A stretch of DNA of 64,000 bases from Bacteroidales bacterium UBA3843. Its GTDB lineage: Bacteria > Bacteroidota > Bacteroidia > Bacteroidales > Paludibacteraceae. The notes beneath the pieces are model-generated. The model had not been told where the DNA came from. It made no database searches and saw only the letters and a program-made list of their open reading frames with translations. Where the stretch lies: NCBI GenBank assembly GCA_002392745.1, contig DGHR01000013.1, positions 104,465-168,464 of the forward strand, given 5' to 3'. Each line of letters begins with the position of its first letter. Position 1 is the stretch's first letter. Positions 1 to 6,554 of this stretch are shown here, piece after piece. Made by a program: the position numbers and the translations under genes.

Positions 1-1
1 G

Positions 2-1414
2 GCTCCCGGCGGACACAATGTTATCAGCGGTCTGTACGACGGTCTGAAAGCATTGAATCCGGAGAACAAACTCTATGGTTTCCTTGGCGGCCCGAGCGGT
101 CTGATTGACGGCAAATACCAAGAGTTGACGGCAAGTGTCATCGACGAATACCGCAATACGGGCGGCTTCGACATCATCGGTTCAGGTCGTACGAAACTGG
201 AGGAGACATGGCAGTTTGACAACGGTATCGAGGTCTGCAAACAGTTGGGAATCAAGGCCGTAGTCATCATCGGCGGCGACGACAGCAATACCAACGCGTG
301 TGTGCTGGCGGAATATTATCTGCAGAAACAATGCGGTATTCAGGTGATCGGTTGCCCGAAAACCATTGACGGCGACCTGAAGAACGAGATGATTGAGACC
401 TCGTTCGGTTTCGACACCGCCTGCAAGACCTACGCAGAGCTCATCGGTAACATCCAGCGCGACGCCAACAGCGCGAAGAAATACTGGCACTTTATCCGCC
501 TGATGGGCCGTTCGGCAAGCCATATCGCACTGGAGTGCGCATTGCAGAGCCAGCCGAACATCTGTCTGATTTCGGAGGAAGTGGAAGCCAAGAACATGAC
601 GCTGAACGACATCGTAGAAGATATTGTGAAGGTCATTGTAGCCCGTGCAAACGCAGGTCTGAATTTCGGTACCATCCTTATTCCGGAGGGTCTGATTGAG
701 TTCATCCCTGCCATGCGCGTGCTGATTCAGGAGCTGAACGACATGCTGGCGAACAATGAAGAGTTCACGTCTCTCGACGGCGACGACGCCAAACGCGAGT
801 ATGTGAAGAGCATGCTGAGTCCGGCAAGTTGCGAGCTCTACCGCTCGCTGCCGAAGGGTATCGCCCGCCAGCTGACACTCGACCGTGACCCGCACGGAAA
901 CGTGATGGTAAGCCAGATTGAGACCGAGAAACTGCTGATTGAGATGGTACAAAAACGTCTGGCCGTGCTCAAAGCCAACGGCGAATACAAAGGCAAGTTC
1001 TCCGCCCTCAACCATTTCTTCGGTTACGAAGGCCGCTGCGCCATGCCGTCCAATTTCGATGCCGACTACTGCTATTCCATCGGCGTGACCGCTACACATC
1101 TGATTGCAGCCGGCAAGACAGGCTACATGTCGCTGGTGCGCAACCTGACCAAACCTGCTGCAGAATGGATTGCAGGCGGTGTGCCCATCACGATGATGAT
1201 GAACATGGAGAAACGCAACGGCAAGATGAAACCGGTTATCCAGAAGGCGCTTGTGGACCTGAACGGTGCACCGTTCAAATACCTGCAGGCTCACCGCGAG
1301 GACTGGGCAGATCCCGAGACCAGCTATATCTATCCGGGTCCTATCCAGTATTACGGTCCGACAGAGGTCTGCGACCAACCGACACGCACATTATTGCTCG
1401 AAAGAGGCAAATAA
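2..1414 (+). CDS. pfp: PPi-dependent 6-phosphofructokinase (5' truncated by window edge)
   Basis: Phosphorylates fructose 6-phosphate with pyrophosphate in cytoplasmic glycolysis, reversibly. The open frame enters from the left edge (codons from base 2) and begins with an APGGHN motif typical of the nucleotide/PPi site, so the true start lies upstream; the TTG at 53 is not the start. GGDDS (bases about 272-286) and PKTIDGD (about 356-376) follow. The Asp in GGDD and the Lys in PKT are the known markers of PPi rather than ATP use. About 470 codons are present; the long PFP family is near 550, so roughly 80-100 residues are missing. The stop TAA abuts the next gene. Confidence 0.95.
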   Translation, partial: APGGHNVISGLYDGLKALNPENKLYGFLGGPSGLIDGKYQELTASVIDEYRNTGGFDIIGSGRTKLEETWQFDNGIEVCKQLGIKAVVIIGGDDSNTNACVLAEYYLQKQCGIQVIGCPKTIDGDLKNEMIETSFGFDTACKTYAELIGNIQRDANSAKKYWHFIRLMGRSASHIALECALQSQPNICLISEEVEAKNMTLNDIVEDIVKVIVARANAGLNFGTILIPEGLIEFIPAMRVLIQELNDMLANNEEFTSLDGDDAKREYVKSMLSPASCELYRSLPKGIARQLTLDRDPHGNVMVSQIETEKLLIEMVQKRLAVLKANGEYKGKFSALNHFFGYEGRCAMPSNFDADYCYSIGVTATHLIAAGKTGYMSLVRNLTKPAAEWIAGGVPITMMMNMEKRNGKMKPVIQKALVDLNGAPFKYLQAHREDWADPETSYIYPGPIQYYGPTEVCDQPTRTLLLERGK

Positions 1415-1417
1415 ATG

Positions 1418-1450
1418 TACGAAGGAACGATGTACGATGTACGAAGGAGA
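1418..1450 (+). repeat. GTAC microrepeat, copy 1 (copy 2 at 1576-1604)
   Basis: The heptamer ATGTACG recurs around the start of the TPR gene, flanked by GAAGGA. A diverged second copy, with ATGTACA and CAAAGGA, lies inside the same coding region at 1576-1604, in frame. It belongs with the other short-period repeats in this window. Function unknown. Confidence 0.6.
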
Positions 1451-2158
1451 GTTTTGGGGCTTCTCCTGATAGTTTTTAGTATTTCCCTATCCGCCCAAGA
1501 TTTTTCGGCGGATAGGGAATTGATGAATGCATACCTGACGGACGACATGCCGGCATGGAAGGCGCATATCGATGCACAAAGGAACGATGTACAATGTACA
1601 AAGGATTTATTGTACGAGTACGGGTATTGCGGGTATATTGTAGCCGAGGCAAAGAAAGAGGGGAAGGAAGCGTTGCTGCCGGAAGCCAAACAATATGTAG
1701 CACAATTCCGCAAGCATGTGGAAGGCCAGAACGGCAAGTTGTCTCCCGGTCATTACGAGATGTATATGTCGGCGGTCTATGTCTATGAGTTGCGGTTGAA
1801 AGAGTCAATCCATCCGCTCAAGGCAATGAGTTTAGCGAAAGATGCGGTAAAAAAAGCGCCTAAAGATCCATTGGTTTTGAGTTATTACGGCACCTGCCTT
1901 TTCTATGCTCCGAAGCCATTTGGAGACAAGAAAGAGGCTTTGCAGTTCTTTCTGCGCGCCGAAGAGAAATTCGCAGGTGCAGAATGGAAAGAATGCTGGT
2001 GGCGCGCGGCAGCGATGATGTATATAGCCCAGTGCTACGACAAAAAAGGCGACACCTCCGAAGCGGTACGCCAATGCAAGAAGATACTGAAAGAATATCC
2101 TGATTATGCGTTTATCCGCGATACTTATCTGCCTGGTCTGCTTGAGCGCATGCGTTAG
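1430..2158 (+). CDS. exported TPR-containing protein
   Basis: Function not known. From the ATG at 1430 the product is 242 residues. It starts with a signal peptide (RRR, then a hydrophobic stretch, then SAQ). The C-terminal half has helix pairs of tetratricopeptide type, e.g. the segment around LSYYGTCLFYAP and the last 40 residues with YIAQCYDKKG. An in-frame ATG at 1415 would add five residues in front; 1430 gives the more usual signal peptide. The start region and codons at 1576-1604 carry GTAC microrepeats. The end overlaps the next gene by 53 bases, so the two are probably cotranscribed. Likely periplasmic scaffold or outer-membrane-associated protein; weak inference. Confidence 0.75.
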   Translation: MYDVRRRVLGLLLIVFSISLSAQDFSADRELMNAYLTDDMPAWKAHIDAQRNDVQCTKDLLYEYGYCGYIVAEAKKEGKEALLPEAKQYVAQFRKHVEGQNGKLSPGHYEMYMSAVYVYELRLKESIHPLKAMSLAKDAVKKAPKDPLVLSYYGTCLFYAPKPFGDKKEALQFFLRAEEKFAGAEWKECWWRAAAMMYIAQCYDKKGDTSEAVRQCKKILKEYPDYAFIRDTYLPGLLERMR

Positions 2159-2951
2159 AGGTCCACAGCCCGACTGTCTGCTTGTTCCCAAAGGCGAGAT
2201 GCCCGCCAAAGGATGGCCCGCCGTATTACTGCTACACGATCATGGCGCCCGATACGAGAAAGGCTGGCGCAAGGTAATCGGAGAGAATCCGGAGCCGTAT
2301 TACAACGGAATGGCCATCGGGGACAGTCTGGCGGCACACGGATATGTGGTATATTGCGCCGATGCACTCTATTGGGGAAGTCGCCGTTCATCCTTGTCCC
2401 AACAAGCGTTCAGCGATTCGTTGGGAGGAGCCGGTGAATGGTATCAGCGGGTCATTCAGGATGACGCTGCCGGGATTGAGCACCTGCGCTCACTGCCATA
2501 TGTAGACACGGCTCGCATCGCAGTAGCGGGTTTTTCGTACGGCGCCTACCGCGCATGGAACCTGGCCGCCCAAGACCGGCGTATCAAGGCCTGCATCGCC
2601 GCACACTGGATGACCACCCTCTCGCAAAACCGATATAACGACTCATGGCTCTGCATGGTACGCCGAGGTATCTATCCGCCGCACAAAAACGCGATAGCCG
2701 AAGGCGGTTGGCGGGAATTTTACGAAGTTGCCTCAGAGATTTCCCCGCGCCCGTTTTTACTACAATACGGGCTTCACGACAAACTGTTTCCCGCAAGCGC
2801 CACAGATAGTTGCATTCACTATATTGACAGCGTCTATAGCCAATGCGGAAATGCAGAGAAAAATTTCCAGCCGGAAGCCTTCGACTGCGGGCACGAAATG
2901 AGACACGAGCATCTACAGAAATGGTTGCTTTTCCTACAAAAACAACTTTAA
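2106..2951 (+). CDS. alpha/beta-hydrolase lipoprotein (dienelactone-hydrolase-like)
   Basis: A 281-residue predicted lipoprotein: hydrophobic leader, then lipobox LSAC with Cys16. The body is an alpha/beta hydrolase: strand with LLLHDHGA near residue 42 (oxyanion region), nucleophile elbow GFSYG near 138-146, a late Asp in YGLHDKLFP, and a C-terminal His in CGHEM. This Ser-Asp-His set fits the dienelactone hydrolase/acetyl-xylan-esterase-like fold; the substrate cannot be read from sequence. It starts 53 bases inside the TPR gene. The tRNA-Gln promoter follows its stop. Confidence 0.8.
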   Translation: MRLSAILICLVCLSACVRGPQPDCLLVPKGEMPAKGWPAVLLLHDHGARYEKGWRKVIGENPEPYYNGMAIGDSLAAHGYVVYCADALYWGSRRSSLSQQAFSDSLGGAGEWYQRVIQDDAAGIEHLRSLPYVDTARIAVAGFSYGAYRAWNLAAQDRRIKACIAAHWMTTLSQNRYNDSWLCMVRRGIYPPHKNAIAEGGWREFYEVASEISPRPFLLQYGLHDKLFPASATDSCIHYIDSVYSQCGNAEKNFQPEAFDCGHEMRHEHLQKWLLFLQKQL

Positions 2952-2972
2952 TTGCATTTTTTTGAAAAAAAA

Positions 2973-3004
2973 TTTGGTAGTTTCAAAAAAAAGCAGTACC
3001 TTTG
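2973..3004 (+). promoter_or_regulatory. promoter of tRNA-Gln
   Basis: TTTG at 2973-2976, a 20-base spacer ending in an A-tract, then TACCTTTG at 2997-3004. This is the Bacteroidota primary-sigma consensus. The part from the A-tract through GCACCCGCTTTTGAAAA is shared with the tRNA-Asp promoter at 43880. Confidence 0.85.
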
Positions 3005-3025
3005 CACCCGCTTTTGAAAAAGCAC

Positions 3026-3096
3026 TGCCGAATTGTGTAATGGTAGCACTACAGATTCTGGTTCTGTCTGTCTGGGTTCGAGTCCTGGTTCGGCAA
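3026..3096 (+). tRNA. tRNA-Gln (anticodon CTG)
   Basis: Folds as a full cloverleaf of 71 bases. The acceptor TGCCGAA (3026-3032) pairs with TTCGGCA (3089-3095), with discriminator A3096. The anticodon arm is ACAGA-TTCTGGT-TCTGT, giving CTG at positions 34-36. The T arm is CTGGG-TTCGAGT-CCTGG. CCA is not encoded. A rho-independent terminator follows, then the tandem array made of pieces of this tRNA. Confidence 0.93.
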
Positions 3097-3490
3097 CAGA
3101 AAAAAAAAGAGACGCTCAAGTCTCTTTTTTTTGTGCGAACCGGCTCTCACCCAGAGGTTCTTAGCCCTAATGGGCACGATTATTGCACATCAGGTGCAAT
3201 TTTCGAGTCCTGGTTCTTTGCCCTGAAGGGCACGATTACTTCGGCAACAGAAAAAAAAGAGACGCTCAAGTCTCTTTTTTTTGTGCGAACCGGCTCTCAC
3301 CCAGAGGTTCTTAGCCCTAATGGGCACGATTATTGCACATCAGGTGCAATTTTCGAGTCCTTGTTCTTTGCCCTGAAGGGCACGATTACTTCGGCAACAG
3401 AAAAAAAAGAGACGCTCAAGTCTCTTTTTTTGTGCGAACCGGCTCTCCCCAGAGGTTCTTAGCCCTAATGGGCACGATTATTTCGGCAAC
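3091..3490 (+). repeat. tandem array of tRNA-Gln 3' ends, hairpins and terminators
   Basis: Two units of 151 and 150 bases begin with CGGCAACAG at 3091 and 3242. A shortened 92-base unit begins at 3392, and a last CGGCAAC is at 3484. Each unit holds: the tRNA tail; an AGAGAC/GTCTCT terminator; GTGCGAACCGGCTCT; a GCCCTAATGGGC hairpin followed by ACGATTA; a TGCAC/GTGCA hairpin; the tRNA T-arm TTCGAGTCCTGGTTC (one base changed in unit 2); and a second hairpin GCCCTGAAGGGC with ACGATTAC. The short unit lacks the middle third. The open reading frame through it (2962-3462) is a by-product of the repetition. No integrase is nearby. Confidence 0.85.
3101..3132 (+). terminator. rho-independent terminator of tRNA-Gln
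   Basis: AAGAGAC (3107-3113), loop GCTCAA, GTCTCTT (3120-3126), then a T-run. The same hairpin recurs at about 3251-3282 and 3401-3432 in the tandem array. Confidence 0.85.
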
Positions 3491-3527
3491 TAAAAAAAGC
3501 CAAGCGGCGATGCTTGGCTTTCTTTTT
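3491..3527. terminator. bidirectional terminator between tRNA array and DHH gene
   Basis: AAAGCCAAGC (3496-3505) pairs perfectly with GCTTGGCTTT (3512-3521) around a 6-base loop. It has an A-run on the left and a T-rich stretch on the right, so it can stop transcripts from both directions. Confidence 0.85.
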
Positions 3528-4591
3528 CAGTCTTTTTTCAGATATTTGGGATAGTTATTCATCAGGCGTTGCAAGGCCTGGTAAAGCGTACCGACAAATT
3601 CTCCTCCGGCAGCATTCATATGCCCTCCACCGCCGAACACCTCGTGGGCAAAGATATTCACAGGCCGGTCACCCTGTGAACGGAACGACAGTTTGACCAC
3701 CGGTTTGGGTGTACCGGGTTTCGGTTCCTGCTCGCGGAGGAAAACGGAATAATAGATGTCGCTCATCTGCAGAGGCATATTTACCAAGCCTTCCGTATCC
3801 CCCTGCTGGTAATGAAAACGCTGCAGTTCCTCGATAGAGAGCGTTATGATTGCCAGATGATATTCGGGCACCAGTTGCATCTTGCGATAGAGGCCGTATC
3901 CCACCAGCCGCACACGGTCCTCGGTATATTGGTTGAACACGGCATCATATATAGCATCCTTGTCAATACCTGCACGCATAAGAGAGGCTATCATCTCGTA
4001 AATATCAGGATTGTTGCTATTATATGAGAAATTGCCCGTATCGGTCATCAGCCCGGTATAAAGCGACGTGGCCACATTGAGCGGTATATTATCCCGGACA
4101 CAGCCCATCTGCCACAACAGGCGGTATACCAGTTCGCAGGTAGAAGATGCCTGCGGCTGGGAAATCGTCACTGTAGCGAAATCCGAAGGATTGAGGTGAT
4201 GGTCAATCAATAATTTAGGGCATGGATTTTGCAGGAGTTGTTCGCCGGCAGGTCCTATCCGTTTCGGTTCGTTGAAATCCAGGCACACATGCAAATCCGC
4301 CTCAGCAATCCATTGCCTGGCTTTTTCGGATTGCGATTCGTACACAAGGATGCGGTCGCTATCCGGCAGCCACGACAAGAAAGAGGGGAAAGCATTGGGC
4401 ACAACGACAGCCACATGTCCCGACTCCGGTTCCCAATTTCTCGCCTGCATCAGCCAATGATACACGGCCAGCGAGGAGCCCATGGCATCTCCATCGGGAG
4501 CCATGTGCGTAAAAACGACCACGCGCTGAGAGGTTGTCAACAACTCAGCAGCCGAGGTCACCAAACAACTATCAATACTATTGCTAATCAT
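3527..4591 (-). CDS. DHH-family phosphoesterase (NrnA-like oligoribonuclease/pAp phosphatase)
   Basis: 354 residues from the ATG at 4591, which lies just downstream of its promoter; a longer frame to 4684 would begin upstream of the promoter. N-terminal DHH domain: HMAPDGDAMGS (residues 29-39) and the DHH triad in LLIDHHLNP. C-terminal DHHA1 domain: GGGGHMNAAGG near residue 325. These metal-binding and substrate motifs match NrnA, which degrades nano-RNA and dephosphorylates 3'-phosphoadenosine 5'-phosphate in the cytoplasm. Single gene, transcribed divergently from the parvulin operon. Confidence 0.88.
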   Translation of the reverse strand: MISNSIDSCLVTSAAELLTTSQRVVVFTHMAPDGDAMGSSLAVYHWLMQARNWEPESGHVAVVVPNAFPSFLSWLPDSDRILVYESQSEKARQWIAEADLHVCLDFNEPKRIGPAGEQLLQNPCPKLLIDHHLNPSDFATVTISQPQASSTCELVYRLLWQMGCVRDNIPLNVATSLYTGLMTDTGNFSYNSNNPDIYEMIASLMRAGIDKDAIYDAVFNQYTEDRVRLVGYGLYRKMQLVPEYHLAIITLSIEELQRFHYQQGDTEGLVNMPLQMSDIYYSVFLREQEPKPGTPKPVVKLSFRSQGDRPVNIFAHEVFGGGGHMNAAGGEFVGTLYQALQRLMNNYPKYLKKD

Positions 4592-4613
4592 TCTTTTTTT
4601 AAGATTTTGGGTG

Positions 4614-4645
4614 CAAAGATATAAAAAAATTTGCATATGTGCAAA
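4614..4645 (-). promoter_or_regulatory. promoter of the DHH gene (overlaps divergent promoter)
   Basis: On the minus strand TTTG (CAAA at 4642-4645), a 20-base spacer, then TATCTTTG (CAAAGATA at 4614-4621). Its -33 box is one half of the palindrome-like TTTGCATATGTGCAAA; the other half is the -33 box of the opposite promoter. Confidence 0.85.
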
Positions 4646-4661
4646 AAAAATAGTACCTTTG
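4630..4661 (+). promoter_or_regulatory. promoter of the parvulin-gldG operon (overlaps divergent promoter)
   Basis: TTTG at 4630-4633, a 20-base spacer with an A-tract, TACCTTTG at 4654-4661. The two -33 boxes of the divergent pair share 4630-4645, so the two polymerases could not bind at once. Confidence 0.87.
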
Positions 4662-4702
4662 CACGCTATTTGTATAGAATACAAAAAACAAAGAAAAATT
4701 AT

Positions 4703-6505
4703 ATGAAAAAGTTAATTATTTCCATGGCTGCGGTTATCAGCACTATAGCAGCCGTAGCCGCAGACAAACCACTAATGACCATCAATGGCAAACCCATCAG
4801 TGCAGATGAGTTTATTTACATCTATGAGAAGAACAACCAGGCCGGTGCCGTTGACCCAAAATCGATGGACGAATATCTGGACATGTTCATCAATTTCAAA
4901 CTGAAAGTAGCCGAAGCAGAGGCACAAGGCATTGACACCACCGAGAGTTTCCGCAAAGAGTTGAAGGGCTATCGCGCCCAAGCAACGCCCAAATACCTCC
5001 AAGACCAACAAGCCATCGACAGTCTGGTAGAGATGAGCTGGCGCCATATGTCCAAGGACCGCCGTGCCGCTCACATAGCCATCCAATGTCCAGGTAACGC
5101 CGACAGCGCTCAGACCGCAGAGGCATTGTCGAAGATACAAGACGCCTATGAGCGCGTGACCATCGGCAAGGGCATCATGAAAGGCAAAGGCAAGCGCGCC
5201 AAACTGGTGCGTCAGAAAGTGGAAGCCTTTGATGCCGTTGCACGCGAAGTAAGTACCGACCCCAATGTACAGGAGACCGGCGGTGAGTTAGGCTGGATCA
5301 CTCCGTTCCGCTATGTCTATCCACTGGAAGAAGCCGTATATAACACGCCGGTAGGTTCCATAAGCGGTATTTTCCGCACCCAATACGGTTTTCATATCGT
5401 GCTGGTAGAAGAAGAACGCGACCACCGCGAAGTGAAAGCCAGTCATATCATGAAAATGGTACCGCGCGCCAACGAATCCGACCCCGAACAAGTCAAGCAA
5501 AGCGACAGTCTTGCCGCAGCCAAGCGCGCCGAGATTGACTCCATCGCCAAGATTGTGACAGCAGACAACTTTGCCGAGATAGCCAGAACCGAATCCGAAG
5601 ACCGCGGCAGCAGTATGCGCGGCGGCGAGCTGGGATGGTTCGGGAAAGGCATGATGGTGGCTCCGTTTGAGAACGCAGTTTTCGCTCTCAAAGAGGGAGA
5701 AATCAGTGCGCCGGTACGCACAGCATACGGATGGCACATCATCTACAAAGAGGGAGAACGAGGCATCATGCCGCTTGACAGCATGAGACAACAGATCTTG
5801 CGCCAAGTGCAGCGTGACGAACGCATGAGGGAGGCAGAGAAGAGTTTTGCGAACAAGACCCGTGCCGAATACAACCTGCCTGCAGAGATGAGCGATGCGG
5901 AAGTAAAAGCATATGCCGACAAGCACCTGGAAGAGAAATACGCAGACCTGCGCAATCTGGTACAGGAATATCACGACGGTATTCTGCTCTTTGAAGTATC
6001 GCTGCGCGAGGTATGGGACAAAGCTGCCAAAGACACCGCGGGACTGGAAGCATATTTCAATGCCCACAAGAAGAATTACACATGGGACAAGCCTCACTGG
6101 AAAGGCTACACTCTCCAATGCAAAGACAAGAGCAGTGCAAAAGCCGCCCAGGCCATTATCAAGAGTGCAGAAAAGGATTCGATAGACCGTTATATCCAGC
6201 ACCGCATCAACACAGACAGTGTACAGTATGTAAAAGTACAGCACGGTTTGTGGGAGCAAGGCAAGAGCGGATTGGTGGACAAATACGGATTAAAAATCAA
6301 AAAAGCCGAGTTCACTCCCAGCGAGCAGTTGCCAATCATTGTATGCATGGGCAAGAAGCTGAAAGCCCCCGAAGCATGGGATGACGAAAAGGGCAAAGTG
6401 ACCACCGATTATCAAGATTATCTGGAGCAAGAGTGGATAAAACGTCTCCGCGCCAAATACGAAGTCAAGATAAATCAGGACGTTTGGGAAGCCATAAAGA
6501 AATAA
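4703..6505 (+). CDS. exported peptidylprolyl isomerase with two parvulin domains
   Basis: Catalyses cis-trans prolyl isomerisation and chaperones proteins in the periplasm (SurA/PrsA type). Start ATG 4703 gives 600 residues, beginning with a signal peptide ending near AAVAA. Two PpiC/rotamase domains: residues about 120-235 (AAHIAIQ ... GGELGWITPF ... YGFHIV) and about 245-357 (ASHIMKMVP ... GGELGWFGKG ... YGWHII). A long helical C-terminal region follows. First gene of a plus-strand run ending near 10.4 kb, where outer-membrane and gliding-type proteins follow, so it may help assemble them. Confidence 0.9.
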   Translation: MKKLIISMAAVISTIAAVAADKPLMTINGKPISADEFIYIYEKNNQAGAVDPKSMDEYLDMFINFKLKVAEAEAQGIDTTESFRKELKGYRAQATPKYLQDQQAIDSLVEMSWRHMSKDRRAAHIAIQCPGNADSAQTAEALSKIQDAYERVTIGKGIMKGKGKRAKLVRQKVEAFDAVAREVSTDPNVQETGGELGWITPFRYVYPLEEAVYNTPVGSISGIFRTQYGFHIVLVEEERDHREVKASHIMKMVPRANESDPEQVKQSDSLAAAKRAEIDSIAKIVTADNFAEIARTESEDRGSSMRGGELGWFGKGMMVAPFENAVFALKEGEISAPVRTAYGWHIIYKEGERGIMPLDSMRQQILRQVQRDERMREAEKSFANKTRAEYNLPAEMSDAEVKAYADKHLEEKYADLRNLVQEYHDGILLFEVSLREVWDKAAKDTAGLEAYFNAHKKNYTWDKPHWKGYTLQCKDKSSAKAAQAIIKSAEKDSIDRYIQHRINTDSVQYVKVQHGLWEQGKSGLVDKYGLKIKKAEFTPSEQLPIIVCMGKKLKAPEAWDDEKGKVTTDYQDYLEQEWIKRLRAKYEVKINQDVWEAIKK

Positions 6506-6507
6506 CA

Positions 6508-6548
6508 AGCTCTCCCCCACCCTCCCTTACGGGACAGGAAAGGGGCTG
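6508..6548. repeat. GC-rich dispersed repeat, family A (CCCTCC...GGGA)
   Basis: Spacer between the parvulin gene and gldG with a CTCTCCCCCACCCTCCC block followed by GGGACAGGAAAGGGG. It resembles stretches at 14833, 27480, 27718 and 31374. Confidence 0.5.
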
Positions 6549-6554
6549 TAAGAC

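Noticed and set aside
182..1378. 398-residue minus-strand frame
   Set aside because: Antisense shadow of the pfp gene, which has strong family motifs.
2962..3462. 166-residue open frame across the tRNA-Gln array
   Set aside because: It is a by-product of a repeat unit near a multiple of three; starts inside the tRNA promoter and has repeated low-information sequence.
3091..3490. CRISPR-like array
   Set aside because: Only two to three units of about 150 bases, no short repeat/spacer pattern and no cas genes; units hold tRNA pieces and terminators.
5288..6259. 323-residue minus-strand frame
   Set aside because: Antisense to the second half of the parvulin gene; Cys/Phe-rich composition typical of shadows.
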